Part shown: in pieces, positions 1 through 11,489 of the stretch | Layout: the number at the start of each line of letters is the position of its first letter | Numbering within the stretch: position 1 is the stretch's first letter | Source: Mallotus nudiflorus | Lineage: Eukaryota > Streptophyta > Magnoliopsida > Malpighiales > Euphorbiaceae | Length of the DNA: 64,000 nt | Direction: 5' to 3' | NCBI GenBank assembly: GCA_947683625.1 | Contig: CANTUR010000043.1 | Location: forward strand, 806,001-870,000 | Translations under genes and position numbers: made by a program | The notes under the pieces: model-generated | The model's database searches: none | Told to the model about the DNA's origin: nothing | What the model saw: the letters and a program-made list of their open reading frames with translations, nothing else

Positions 1-1317
1 AGCTCCCCTCTGAATGCATATTCCATCACAATGGTCAAATGTGTTGAAGCTAAAATAACCTGAAATAGGATTTGCAGTAACTTCTCAAAAGCCAAGATAA
101 CACATCTTTTAAAAGTGATAGAAATCTTGACAAGCCATGAAAGCAAAATTAATAAAACAAGCAAACCAACATTTTAAACCTCATAATATTTAAGTGCCTC
201 AGTGACCTATGATTAATAATTTCTCTTTGAACATTTTCATCAATCTGTAACACATTACCATATAAAAAATTACCATAACCATTCAATAATAATTCTCTAA
301 AATTTAACAAAATAAAAATAAAAATAAAAAAATTAAAGTCAATTTCAATTAAAAGCATCACGATAAAAAAAAGTGGGTGAATACAATAAAATTTCTAATA
401 AAAATAATTACTAAACTATAAATGAACAAACATAATTTACTAAATTTAGCATACCAAAAAATATAAAATTTAAAGTAAGGTTTAGTGCAATAATTTACAG
501 GGAGAAAAGAACAAGAAAAGAGAAAAAGATTTTGCACAGTTAAGAGATAATCCAATATCCAATTACAAAAAGTATATCCAATTTAATTAACCAAAATCTT
601 ATAGTAATCCGGCATAAGCTTGAGCACTCGACCAATATCCACCATATGTCCTGCAATATTACTATAAGATGAGCTTAATGAACATAATAACAAAACCTTA
701 GACAATAAGAATAGTAAGCACAAATCAATGAATATAATATAGCAAACAATAAAACATAAAAGAAATCAATTAATGAATATATGAATTTACTTGAAGACTC
801 GATGATAGTCCTTACAAATGGATAAGGAGGATTGGAATTGAATTGAAAATGAAGTTAAAAAAATTGAAAATGAAAAAGAGAAAGAGATGCGAAGAATTCA
901 ATCTCCAAATAAAACCCTAAACCTTTTCATCTTTGATTTTGTTTGTAAATTGGCTTAAAGAAAAAATTAGACATATACGAAGAGAAAACTTGAAAACCAG
1001 AAGAAATGAACAAAAGAAGAAATGAAAAATGGGGAACAAGATGATAAAGGGGAAAAGGGCTAAAGATGATTTGGTTTTATTGTTAAATGGGTTGAGCCCA
1101 AACAATAAAAATAAAATGACAATAAACCACTTTAATAAGTGTAGAGATAATTTTTACTATCAAATAAATAGTTGCACCATTATTTAAATAGTAGCTAGAT
1201 AATAATTTTAACCACTTTTTTCAAATGTGGTTAATTTTTTATTTATTTAAAATTTTGACCACACTTAAATAAAAATGGTGAATTAAATATGGCTATAGAT
1301 CAATTTTTTTTGTAGTG
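1..1317. mobile_element. Probable end of a CACTA (En/Spm-type) DNA transposon
   Basis: The right edge, read on the minus strand, begins CACTACAAAAAAAA (1304-1317), the usual terminal motif of plant CACTA elements. The next three bases (TTA) would be one copy of the 3 bp target duplication. Just inside the end lies an inverted pair of short motifs (AACCAC...GTGGTT, about 1209-1231), as expected of subterminal repeats. No partner terminus is visible, so the other end is probably outside the window. The body is AT-rich, has no credible reading frame and no recognisable transposase. Confidence 0.5.
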
Positions 1318-1320
1318 TTA

Positions 1321-2734
1321 CTTTAATTATATCAAAAAAACTTTAATACAAGAGTATCTATACACACTCATACATTAATATTCTCACATATACTCAATAC
1401 ACTTTCTTATTTAGCTCACCCACAACACACTCTTTTGCATATACACTAACTCTTACATGACACACTCATTTGCAAATGACGATGGAGGTATTTATAGGTG
1501 GTGAGGGTTGGGTACTATTCTCATCTCCTTACTACTCACACATCCATAAGGGAACCTTTTAAACACCCTAAGTCTAGATTCTTCCCTTATCTTTTCTTAT
1601 AAGACTCTTGAACTCTCTACACACTGTTGTAACATGCTAGAGCACTACACATAATACTAGCTTATTCTAACCTATTCTAAAAAGGTAAAAAGAGAGAGTG
1701 TTAGGCTAATTCTACAAGTGCACAGTTCACAACAAGTAGTAAAGTTCGAGTATCAAGTATTATTCCGAGTAGGAGATTGATACCAAGTACCAACCATAAT
1801 TTAATTTCCATAAGCTAACAAAACAAAAGTAATTTGAATCAAAATAATTAATTACTAGCAAATATAAAATTTAAATCTAAAATATTCCCATTACAATTCA
1901 ATAAATACAAGCTATAGTCCAGATTCGCTTCACTAGCCATTACTCAAAAATATAGGATTTAATCTCAATTCAAATTGATAATATAGTCAAGGGTAAATTA
2001 CTCAAATTACCTAAAGTCTCTTTTAAGATCAATTAAGCATGTCAAAACTAATTACCGCCTATGTTCATGGTAAAGTCAATTAATTAAGGGTCACTAAGTT
2101 CCTTAGCAATTTAATATTCCCTGAAGGATTTATCTACTTTCATGATCGAGATTCCTAAGTTTCATAGGTTTATAAGTTAATAGATTATACAACTTTTATT
2201 GTCTCTAATCTATCCATAGACATGCATTCAATCAAGCCTAAAATCAAGCACAAGAACAAATAAAACATCCTATAAAATTGACTGAATATTAACTTATTAA
2301 ATTGAAAAAAAAAATCCAAACGAGCAGTAGTCTAGCTACACAAATTCAAACCCTGAGTAAATTAGTTACATATAATAGAAGGATTCAGAATCAAAGATAA
2401 TCAAAACATGAGAACAATTCTTGTTGAATGTGGTTTTTCTTGAATCTCCTTCTCTTCTCTTGCTCAAAAATCTCTAAATAATGAATGATCCTCTTCTAGG
2501 CTTAACATCTTCCTCTTTTATACTTACTCTTTCCCTTAAAACCTCTAAATTTGTAATTCAAAGTGAAATATGAAGTTTTTTTGTGTTGGTATGGCCATGC
2601 CTACAACTATATTAAGCTTCATGATGTGAACACAAGTGCTTACATAATCATGCTAGCAAGCATGCCTAACTTTTTGCTTTGTCCTAAATGTCACACGGGT
2701 AGAAACATGCTCGCGTGCGCGAGTGTGCTTAAGC
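1321..2734. other. AT-rich non-coding stretch, unassigned
   Basis: No convincing coding frame, terminal repeats or RNA gene seen. The part from about 1700 to 2540 has the texture of old non-coding retroelement DNA, but I could not tie it to a named family. Confidence 0.4.
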
Positions 2735-3040
2735 TTATTCCACAATGTCCATGCTCGAGTTTCATTATATATGTGGTTGTACACATTATCTTCAACGAAC
2801 TATCGGATGAAGCTATAAGCTTTCTCATGCTCAAATGTCCATTCATCATCCATCTTGCCTATGGGTTTTGTTGTAGAAAAACCAATAGATATAACTTCTT
2901 TACAAATAGGAGATCCTTCATTTTATTTCTCCATATTTGGTAATTTATGTCATTTAAGCTTACCATCTTACTAGTCTTAGGCTCCATCATTGCAATATTT
3001 AATAATACCTCTAGAATAAGAACCAATAGCTCTGATACCA
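2735..3040 (-). pseudogene. Ty1/copia gag fragment (broken)
   Basis: On the minus strand, translation just after the primer-binding site reads like the N-terminal part of a copia Gag: a segment with N-Y-Q-I-W-R-N-K-M-K-D-L-L and, further on, E-D-N-V-Y-N-H-I followed by L-W-N-K-L. These match the order of the conserved Gag (UBN2) blocks of plant copia elements. An in-frame TAG (2800-2802 on the complementary strand) breaks the frame, and downstream of about 2735 homology is lost, so protease, integrase, RT and RNase H are absent. The position directly next to a primer site and an LTR supports a truncated retrotransposon rather than a host gene. Confidence 0.75.
3029..3040 (-). other. Primer-binding site (initiator tRNA-Met type)
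   Basis: The minus strand reads TGGTATCAGAGC, the complement of the 3' end of plant initiator tRNA-Met used by most copia elements. It lies two bases from the LTR edge at 3043. Confidence 0.85.
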
Positions 3041-3360
3041 CTTGTTAGAAATATTAATAGAGTTGGCACAACGAAATAATCTTCACAAAGATAAAATAAA
3101 AATTACTGCAGAAATAATCAAGCAAATAAATAAATAGAGGTGGTTAAATCAGCCAATGGGGGAATAAAATAAGTGGTAAAACTTACATTATAAATGATAT
3201 AAAAATGACACTAATATTTTAATATGGTTCACCCTTAGTGTTAGGCTACGTCCACACGACAAAATCCAAATAATTCTTCCACTATAAAATAGTAGGTACA
3301 AAAGAGAGTTTTCTCTATATCAACACTAGAGGCATATAATAAAAAAATTCTCATCAAAAT

Positions 3361-5364
3361 GGACTAAAAGTCAATTTGCCCCTTGAACTTATGTCAAAAG
3401 GTTAAATAGCCCAAATTTTAATTTTTTCATCAAATAGATCCAATACTTATTATTTTCAAGCAAAAAAAATCCAAATTGAGATGAACCTAGCACATTCACA
3501 ACAATCACCAATTTTTTAAATTCTTTTTTTTTTGGAAGTACCGATTTTTTAAATTCTTGACATTCTAATGCTTTGACGTTTCTAAACTTTTTTTAAAATC
3601 TTTCTCCATTACTTTTAATTAATTAATTTTATTTTCTTTATAATTAATTATTTTTATTTTTTCTTATCCTTCTTTTGTCCTTTACTAATCAACGATCCTT
3701 AAAAACCTAGCCCTGTAACTTCTTTTCTTCATTGCCACCGTTGGTGGGTATCGCCTTCATGACCATAGATTAAATTATTAAAGGCAAGTGGATCCTGAAT
3801 GCCCTTTTTCATCAACTAGATTTGTTACAATAAAGCTATGGTTAGAAGATTCTTGAGAATTGCTAGGTCAAAATCATAGAAAAATTTAGCTTCCTCCCTC
3901 AACTAATGAATTTAATCTTAACATGGATGCAACAATATCTAAGAAGGCGGTAGGCTTAGGGATTATTGTTCGTGATGCTAAGGGTCAGGTAATGCTTTTT
4001 GCAGTTAGTTGCCATAAGTTTGCAAATCTCAAATAGTTTAGTGTTGGCACCTGCATTCTAGTTGATGTTGGGTTCCCATAGACCTGCATCTTAGTTCGAG
4101 TTTAAAGCTGAAATATTAGCACTGTGTCCTCTATTCCCTTCTCTGCCTACACTTTCTCAGTAAATACACCTAAGATGTCAGCATCCAAATGATAGAGGAT
4201 AAAGAAAGAGAGTTCATTAGAAGTAGAGACAAAGGTGAAGATGGAGGAAAAAGAAAATAATGCTTAAGTTCATGTTTTATTGTTGGCGTTGCTACTAAGC
4301 TTGTTTGAGCAAACTTTAAATAAACCTCATTATCATGCCTTCATGATTTTTCAAATGGGAAATGCTACTATTAACTTCTTTTAATCCTGAATTTGACTTT
4401 ATTACTTGTTTATGTTGGAAATAATGCTAAAATAAGTATGTTTGTTATCTTTTACTTTGTCAATTTAAAGTTATTATAAGTTCTAGTCTTTAGTTTAGTT
4501 GCTTAATTTTAGAAAATAATTGAGATAGTTAAAAGCTTAATAAAAATGTCTCTTTCAATGCAATATTTATTGTGCCCATAACCTGTTTGTTAAAAGTTCT
4601 TTTGTTATCTTTACCTTTTTATTGTTTACGAAGAGAAGCTTATGAGTTAATCAATTTTATTCTGTTAGTTTAGAAAGGCTCTTTGTTATTTTCCCACTAT
4701 AATAAGTTCATGGTCTTTCCTTTATCTAAATCTAAATTAGACTCCAACTATTATCTTGAGATATACTTAAAAGTTCATGAGCTATTAGTTTTAAAAGCCT
4801 CTAGAGCTATAACAGTTACTTTTCTGCACTTTCTTAATATTATTTATGATGCTTTCCATATTTTATAAATTTAGGTGCTTGATTGACTTGAGATTCATTG
4901 ATCATTGCTTAAAGTCCAAGTGCCTATGGGTGTCGACACTCAACTCTCGATGATCAGTGCAATTTCTTAGCCATAATCAAGGATAGCCAGAATTGGTGCA
5001 ATTTCTCAGTGATCAATGGTTCAGGGAGGTAATGGGGTAGTCTAAGTGCTACTGGCAATGGTGGTTGTCCTAGTTCCCATAATGGTGGTAATTTCAAAGT
5101 AATAAAGAAAAAAGGAATTAATTTTAATTTGTTTAGGTTTTTAAATTTCTTTATAGTTAATTAGTTTTTAAAATATTAATAAAATATTCAGTAATTGATC
5201 TCACTCTACTCTCATGGAGTTTGTATGACACGCATAGGGTTTAGTTTTCAATTTAAGTTTATTTGGCCTGAAAATAACAAGTATCAAACCTATTTATTGA
5301 AAAAGTTAAAATTCAAGCTATTTGACCTTTTGACACAAGTTCAAGTGGCAAATTGACCTTTAGC
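3361..5364. mobile_element. Mutator-like element with long TIRs and a captured gene fragment
   Basis: The two ends are inverted copies of about 130 bp. The left end, from about 3364, and the complement of the right end both read CTAAA(A/G)GTCAATTTGCC, followed by matching sequence in which AACTT and TGTCAAAAGGT are clear. Flanks are near-identical (TCTCATCAAAAT at 3349-3360, TCTCACCATAAT at 5365-5376; 10 of 12 match), fitting a decayed 9-11 bp Mutator target duplication. No transposase is visible, so it is non-autonomous. It sits inside a copia LTR and must be younger than that LTR. The interior carries an RNase-H-like fragment (3914-4130), which suggests a Pack-MULE. Confidence 0.75.
3914..4130 (+). 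pseudogene. RNase-H-like (RVT_3 type) fragment captured in the Mutator-like element
   Basis: Translation from 3914 contains N-L-N-M-D-A followed by G-L-G-I-I-V-R-D-A-K-G-Q-V-M, the first strand-turn-strand block of the plant RVT_3 RNase-H fold, where the first Asp is catalytic. A stop (TAG at 4034-4036) ends this frame. In a shifted frame at about 4095-4124, F-K-A-E-I-L-A-L follows, matching the next conserved block with the catalytic Glu. The pieces are in the right order but broken by a stop and a frameshift. The source could be a LINE or a host RVT_3 gene; I cannot tell which. Confidence 0.65.
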
Positions 5365-5723
5365 TCTCACCATAATAGTGACATTCAAAGTATTTCCTAA
5401 AACATCTCAAAAATAATTTTCTTACTATTTTGTCACTCATCCTTTGAGAAAATTTTCTAAACCCATAAAACTCTTGCATACTAATCAAAATAAAAAATTA
5501 TTTTGGTTACTTTCATAAGTATACACCTCACTTTAGTTTTTCTCTCACTCACTCATTGCTTACTTGTGCTTACTTCTCCATTTAAATGCCTTTATATAGG
5601 CATTCAGATGAATAAAAAAACTAATAATCTTTTTAACATTTACTGCACTGAATTTAGTGTAGCAAAGTGTGACTTTTCATTTTTTTTTAAACATGTGGTC
5701 TCCACTATAATGGGCCCACAACA

Positions 5724-5766
5724 GTTATAACCTCCAGTTGCTTCAAACTCCACCTATTATTCCATC
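5724..5766. other. Short flank between copia LTR and chromovirus
   Basis: About 40 bp of non-coding DNA. It ends just before the TTCTA target duplication of the chromovirus. Confidence 0.5.
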
Positions 5767-7703
5767 TTCTATGTCACGATCAAAATCAAAAGATACATGA
5801 CTGACATTAGGGAATGAGAATACATAAAGTAATCGAAACCTATAGTAAGCCATAAAAAATTTTCACGAAAAAGAAATAATACTCTTAATAATAAAACCAT
5901 TACTTGACAATAAAATCAAAATAAGTGCACCAAACCAAATACATAAATAAAATATTCTTTAATTACAACATCTCAAGCTAGATAAAATCAGAATACAAAT
6001 AACATTGTAGTATCTAGAATTCAATTGTACAATATATATTAAATAGACCTACACAATCAAACTGAAGAAGATGAAACTCGACATAGAGAATAAGGATGAA
6101 TCTCAAACTCCTAAAAAAATATTAAGGGGAGTCACACCTCACTGAGTAAGATAATAAAGAGAGCTGTATGGTTTTAAAAAATTCATTACATAAAATAATA
6201 TTAATACAACAAATTTTACTATTATTAAAATTAAAATATTAAAAATTTATTTCCAAATCATCAACTCTCCAAATAATAAATATGAATAATTTACAATAGA
6301 ACTTCTTTAAAATAAAATATTCTTTATTTAATAATAAAAATCTTAGTAGAACCTTATTCCACAAAGTCTAATAGCCACTTGACTCACTTAACCATAAAAT
6401 TGTCGGTCCTCGAGAGCTAAGCATCAATCGAGGCGCCAGCCCATAAGATTGTTAGTCCTTGAGAGTTAAGGCATCAACCGAGGCACCCATCCTATTAACC
6501 AATCATAACATTTTCAATAATCATTAGCAATCCCTGAGAGCTATAGCATCCATGAGGCACCCGTCCCAGTTAGCCAATCATAAAAATTTAGATTCATCTC
6601 TCAATTTCTACCAGTGCATACACAGTCCTGATGAAACTCATTAGGTAGCCCATTCTATCAATATTTTTCAAAGATAATAAATAACAAAATGTAGCAAAAT
6701 TTAAGAAAAATGTAATTTGTAAATTAAATAACATAAAATAAAATAAAATAATCATAATGCTAAGCATAGCCTAAAATAACCTAACTTAAATTTCATGTAA
6801 GCATAATACCATCTTAAATTTTATAAAATTGCTATGTGCAAGAAACACATGCACACAATTCAATTTATTAACTTATAGTTGGAGCGAGTCGGCTGACGGT
6901 TCCACGTCCACCTATTGTCGGTAGTTCTCGCTTCGATATTCTCTAAAATAAAATAATATTTATTCAAAATATTCTTATGAAAAATAATTAAAAATTCATA
7001 GGAACTTCCAAAAATTCTGAAATTAATAAAAATTTAAGAAATTTGTAACAGATTTGGAATTAATCCTGATGAAGATTCGATTTAAGGAACAACCCTAAAA
7101 TGACTTAATGGTTAAACAGAAACGTACATATGTCATGTTTTACAACAAATCTATTGAAATTCTAGCAGAGTCTTTTCTGTAAAATAGACATTTCTATACA
7201 CGAAGTAGAGTCATTTGTGCAGAGAAGAATACTACTATTCACCACACAGTACCACACTCAAATTGAGCTCCTAAACTACACATAAATTTCCGACCAAGAT
7301 CAACAACAACACTACCACAAAATATATATAAATTATAAAAATATATAACAAAATATTTATAAAAATTAATTGGACTAATTAAATAATAAATTCTTTTTAA
7401 TAATCAATATATACAAAACTCATTTAATATAATAATATCTATACTTAAAAAATATTACTTATAAAATTCTGGAAAATTCATAAAAATATATTTTAACACT
7501 ACATAAAATTAAATCAATCAAATGAGCTCCATTAAAACTATACTTCATAGCTATACAGATTATATCATGGACTAGTCAAAGCCATACTTATAGCATCACA
7601 CAACCAATTTCTAGCCAGACAGTCTGTCCTCTTTTTATAATCTATACAACTATAAATTATAATTTTAATGGAGTTGGTTACTGGATCATCTTCTTAATTA
7701 AGT

Positions 7704-7716
7704 TTCTGATGTACCA
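7704..7716 (-). other. Candidate caulimovirid primer site (degenerate)
   Basis: The minus strand reads TGGTACATCAGAA, which matches the initiator tRNA-Met complement TGGTATCAGA apart from a two-base insertion. It lies about 150 nt downstream of the expected transcript start, a plausible leader position. Weak on its own. Confidence 0.35.
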
Positions 7717-7827
7717 GATCCTTCATAAAGGCAAGTACAGAGCATACTCTTTAATTTAGATAGGTGGAATGATTATAATTCATAATCTAACTACTAGAGA
7801 AGAAGAAAGACTTTTAGAAGGCCATTG

Positions 7828-7833
7828 TTTATT
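7828..7833 (-). terminator. Caulimovirid poly(A) signal AATAAA
   Basis: AATAAA on the minus strand lies about 60 nt downstream of the TATA box. In pararetroviruses the signal lies just after the transcript start, so that it is bypassed once and then used on the second pass of the circular template. Confidence 0.6.
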
Positions 7834-7890
7834 TAGCTTCTGAAAATTTTTACAAGAGGGGTTCTGCCTTTCAACCGAGACAGAAAGCTC

Positions 7891-7900
7891 CTTATATAGA
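7891..7900 (-). promoter_or_regulatory. Caulimovirid pregenomic RNA TATA box
   Basis: The minus strand reads CTCTATATAAGGAG around here, nearly identical in form to the TATA region of known caulimovirus 35S-type promoters. It lies downstream of the last ORF and upstream of the AATAAA, as expected of the large intergenic region. Confidence 0.7.
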
Positions 7901-7996
7901 GAAGGAGCTGAGATACAAGGAGGCCCTCACACAAGCAAACAAACAACTACAGAAAAATGTGGATAGATATCCACTGATAAAAGTAACAACTTTAAA

Positions 7997-8665
7997 TTAC
8001 AACCATTTGTTACAAATTGGCTCGTGACTTGGAGATAGATTCTTATCTTCAGCACTGTCTTTACTATGATAAAAGAGGTTGTCTTCATCAGGATCCTGTG
8101 AGTGTCCTGCTAGTGGCATATGTGGGTCCTCTGAATTATTTGATTTAAAAGAGTTTAACCATATCTGTTCTGCAGATGAGGTGGCCTGATAAGGATCAGA
8201 TGAGCTGGCTTGATAAGGATCAGATGAGCTAGCTTGATAAGGATCAGATGAGCTGGTTTGATAAGGATCATTAATTTGCATGTGAGATGGGATGGATGTA
8301 GTCCTTTGTGTCTTTTCCCAATATTCCTTGTCTGCTAACAGCTGTTTCCCATAATCAGAAGGAAATATTTCCCATGGGGCATCATCAGATATCTTTGGCC
8401 ATATCTCTTTTGGAATAATACCATTTTTCTCGAACATGTGTCTTTGAAACTCTCTCCATGGTGAAGGATCAGTGGTATCTATGGTAATATAGTGCATCAT
8501 TGAGTGTCTATAAGTCCCATAGATATTAAAGCATGGTACATCAGTAAAAACACCTTTAGCTTTGAAGAAAGTTCTTTTGAGGGTGATGATAGTATGACAT
8601 TCGAGAGGAGGTGCGACCTGTTGAGTATAACCTTCATTTGTCAAATAGGATTTCCATCTTGACAA
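7997..8665 (-). pseudogene. Caulimovirid ORF2-like protein, unknown function
   Basis: An open stretch of 222 codons follows the RNase H region. The same frame continues upstream to about 8930 with one in-frame stop near 8670, so the ancestral protein was larger, roughly 310 codons. I do not recognise the fold; the first half is globular and tryptophan-containing. Around residues 130-165 are four tandem copies of an eight-residue unit, D-P-Y-Q-x-S-S-S, followed by an acidic, serine-rich tail. Position after the RT/RNase H gene matches the unknown second ORF reported for some plant caulimovirids. A transactivator role as in caulimoviruses is possible, but nothing in the sequence shows it. Confidence 0.6.
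8185..8275 (-). repeat. 24-bp tandem repeat inside caulimovirid ORF2
   Basis: About four head-to-tail copies of a 24 bp unit containing TGATAAGGATCAGATGAGCT. Because 24 is a multiple of three, the repeat encodes the D-P-Y-Q-x-S-S-S units without shifting the frame. The copies are almost identical. Confidence 0.85.
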
Positions 8666-8931
8666 ATTCTAGAACCATTTGAGAAATGTTGACAAATGTG
8701 GATTCAGATCTTCATTCTTCTCAAGCAGACTGATATACCTTACAAGCTTTAATGGTTGAAGATTAAATGAGATCCAGTATAGATGACAAAGATACCAAAA
8801 CAAGATTAACAATTCAGGAGGCCAATAAAATTGGTTTTCAGGAATTTGGTTTAGGAAGCTAAAAATATAGGTGAAAGGATAGATAGGATGAAAGCCTAAT
8901 TTGTGAAAGAAATCTGACCCATATTTTCTTA

Positions 8932-9423
8932 TTAGTCTGGATTGAAGTTCAAAAATTTGAGTTCTTGCTTTTTATTTAGGGTGGTCATGGAAATGTGTGA
9001 TGGTAAGGATGGAAGAATACCTTTTTCAAGAAAGTTGGCATTAATAGTTTGGTACATGTATAGCATGGGAAGAACTTTTAGCTGAAAGGGTTTTTCACAA
9101 GAGATAGTTGGTCTGCTTAAAAGATCTGATAACAGGTTATCCTCTCCTTTAATGTGTTCTACTTCAAAGTCATACTTATTGAACCATTCTTTCATTCTGA
9201 GAAGTTGAGGATGGGGCAAAGTCTTTCCTTTGAATTCAAGCATTTTTGGAAATGATGAGCAGTCCATCATAACTTTGAAATGATGACCAATTAGATGGAA
9301 TTCGAACTTTTTTATGCCATATTTAATTGCTAAGAGCTCTTTGAAGGTTGAGTGATAATGGCATTCTCCATCTGTGAACTTTCCACTAGCATGAGCATAA
9401 ATCCGTCTTTTTTTTATTGTCAT
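8932..9423 (-). pseudogene. Caulimovirid RNase H domain
   Basis: An open frame of 163 codons with a caulimovirid RNase H pattern: an A-H-A-S-G-K-F block near the start, H-S-T-F-K-E-L-L-A-I (the motif with the catalytic Glu), an M-D-C-S-S block where most relatives have a T-D-N/S type motif, and the final G-E-D-N-L-L-S-D-L-L-S-R block that carries the last catalytic Asp. It follows the RT in order, but a frameshift separates the two at about 9424-9540. In the virus it would degrade the RNA strand during reverse transcription; here it is one piece of a broken polyprotein. Confidence 0.85.
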
Positions 9424-9540
9424 ATTCTTCTAAAAGAATAACTCCCCAAAATTGATCACTCGCATCTATTTGAAGGATTCTTTTTTCTGTGGAGGGAATC
9501 TGGAAGATCAGGAAGATTTTTTGTGCAAATTCTGAGCTGT

Positions 9541-10437
9541 TTAAGAGCTTCTGTTTGTTCTGAGGACCATGGTGGAGGATTCTTTCTTAGAAGAGCTCTG
9601 AGAGGGGCTGTCTTTTTTGTCAAGTGAGGAATAAAATCTCTGAGATAATTGATAATGCCAAGAACTGGTCTGATTTTCTTGACAGAAAGATTTTTTTTTT
9701 GGAAATTTATCTAGTTCTGTTGCAACATAAGGACCTGGAAGATACTTCCCTTTTTGGAATCTCATTCCAAGAAAATCTATTTCTGTTTGGCCAATGAACA
9801 TTTTGGTGGGTGAAAGCATAACACCATAATGTCGTACAAGATTAGCAAACTGTTGGAGCAATTTCTCATGGGCTTTTATGTCTGTAGAAAATAAAAGAAT
9901 ATCATCAATATAAACAAGAGTGCTGGAGAGGATGGACTCAAAGATTTTGATCATGGCCTGCTGGAACAGTGATGGGGCTACTTTAAGTCTAAAAGGCAGT
10001 ACATTCCATTGATAATGTCTGTTTGGAATACAAAAGCCCGTTTTGTATCTGTCTTCCTCTTTGATTCCAAGTTGCCAAAATCCAGCCTTCAAATCAAATT
10101 TTGAAAAGATTTTAGCTCCCGCCAAAAATGCAAATAATGAGGAAATTTTTGGCAGAGGGAATTTGTCATCTCTGAGGAAGAAATTCAAAGGCTGATAGTC
10201 AATCACCAATCTTTTCTTTCCACGAACTTGTTCTGATCTTTTGTTTACATAAAAAGCTTGGCATGCCCATTCTGATTTTATGGGGGCAACTAGACCTTGG
10301 TCTTTCAATTGGTTGCATTCTTCAATTGCCAATTTAAGATCAGAGGGAGTCATTCCTGGATGAGTTGCCTTTGTTAGATTGACATCTTCATTTTGCTTAA
10401 AAGGTAAGGAGATGAAGAACTCCTCATTTTTCCACAA
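9541..10437 (-). pseudogene. Caulimovirid reverse transcriptase domain
   Basis: Minus-strand frame of 298 codons. The fingers block contains K-R-L-V-I-D-Y-Q-P-L-N, followed by K-F-P-L-P-K-I, F-S-K-F-D-L-K-A-G-F-W-Q, and the catalytic Y-I-D-D-I-L (about residue 175). L-P-F-R-L-K-V-A-P-S replaces the usual L-P-F-G-L-K-N-A-P, an unusual Gly-to-Arg change. The last ~60 codons lose homology after a poly-T run near 9690, which marks a frameshift. The family converts pregenomic RNA into DNA. The intact YIDD box, in a copy with breaks elsewhere, suggests only moderate age. Confidence 0.9.
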
Positions 10438-10575
10438 TGGTGATGAGCATTTTTGAAGAAACTCTGTATGAGACTGAGCATTGCATTCTTTTAATAAAAA
10501 CTCATGAATAGTCTGAAGGTTTGGTTGAGAAACAGTTTGGCCAACAAAAAGGATAGATGAAATATTGGTGAACGG

Positions 10576-10959
10576 TTAAAAGCATTTCTTGAACTTGAGT
10601 CCATTGGGAAGAATTCTCAAGTCTTTCATCTTCCAATAGATATCAAAGCCAATTACAATATCTTTTCCTGGTAAAGAAGATCCAAGAACATATGTCCAGG
10701 TGTAAGAATTTGGAAAGAATTGGATCTTTATTGGGTGTCTGATTTTAAGATCAGTTTCAAGTAATTCTCTATTAGTTGTAGAGAAATACTCAGAATGATG
10801 TTTCCAACATTCTTTAGGCAAGGCTTTTGGGTTGAGAATGGTAGTTTTGGCTCCAGTGTCGATCAAGGCTATAAGTTTTATGGGTTTGGAATAATTGGTT
10901 GGGTAAATTTGAATAAGGAAGAAAGGTATTGGATGTTTTTCATAAGTTAGGGCTATCAT
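10576..10959 (-). pseudogene. Caulimovirid aspartic protease domain
   Basis: Open frame of 127 codons with L-I-D-T-G-A-K-T-T near residue 32: the D-T-G-A active site of the retropepsin-like caulimovirid protease (peptidase A3). A hydrophobic-hydrophobic-Gly pattern, I-V-I-G-F-D, follows near residue 105, as expected of the flap/second-loop end of the fold. In the virus it cleaves the polyprotein. It lies directly between the zinc-knuckle coat region and the RT, the normal order, and ends at a stop before the RT frame. Confidence 0.85.
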
Positions 10960-10986
10960 GTCTTTATTATCATCACCAATTAAGAA

Positions 10987-11481
10987 CTAGTCATTCCAGG
11001 ACTCTGTTTCAGAGCTGGAAATTTCTGAGTCTGTCTCTTGGCCTACAGTAAAAACACATTCTGGTGATGCTTCTCCTTCTTCTGAAAAAAGAGACTCAAG
11101 ATCAACATCATTCAGGTCTACTTTAGTGATCTGCTGAATTTGTTGAATCATTTGCTTTGTCTTCTTTGTTTTTGAAGGGTAATTTTTTACAAAATGACCC
11201 TTTTTCCCACAGATGTAGCATCTGTCAGTTTTCTTCTTACCACAGAACTTTTTCTTCTTGTAATACTTCCACTTCTTAAACTTGGATCTTTTCCCTTTCT
11301 TCTTCAATTTGAAAAAGTGTTTCTTCTTCTTTGATGGACAAACACAAACATCAACATCTTTGTATTTGATATGCAAATCAAGCCTATCACATGAAAGTTT
11401 TCCCAAAGGATTCTTCTTACTGCCCAGATACAGTTTAATCATCTTCCTTTGATCACATAACTGGGTATGAGCCTGAATCAT
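10987..11481 (-). pseudogene. Caulimovirid coat protein C-terminus with zinc knuckle
   Basis: A lysine-rich frame of 164 codons. A strongly basic segment (long K-rich runs at about residues 50-85) leads into C-Y-I-C-G-K-K-G-H-F-V-K-N-Y, the C-x2-C-x4-H-x4-C knuckle of caulimovirid coat proteins but with the last Cys changed to Tyr. An acidic Ser/Glu-rich tail follows. In the family this part binds the pregenomic RNA. The missing fourth ligand would weaken zinc binding, consistent with decay. Confidence 0.85.
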
Positions 11482-11489
11482 GATCTAAT

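Larger units (their letters stand above)
3043..5723 (-). mobile_element. Ty1/copia 5' LTR, split by a Mutator-like element
   Basis: The LTR begins TGTTAGAAATA next to the primer site. Its likely far end is ...CCACAACA at 5723, because the minus strand there starts TGTTGTGGG. Without the inserted element (3361-5364) it is about 665 bp. The far boundary is inferred from the TG/CA rule only. A related LTR remnant lies at 55155-55545, with a similar stretch around 'atggttcacccttagtgtt'. Confidence 0.6.

Noticed and set aside
2563..2943. 126-codon plus-strand frame
   Set aside because: It is antisense to the copia gag fragment, which has family motifs; no homology on the plus strand.
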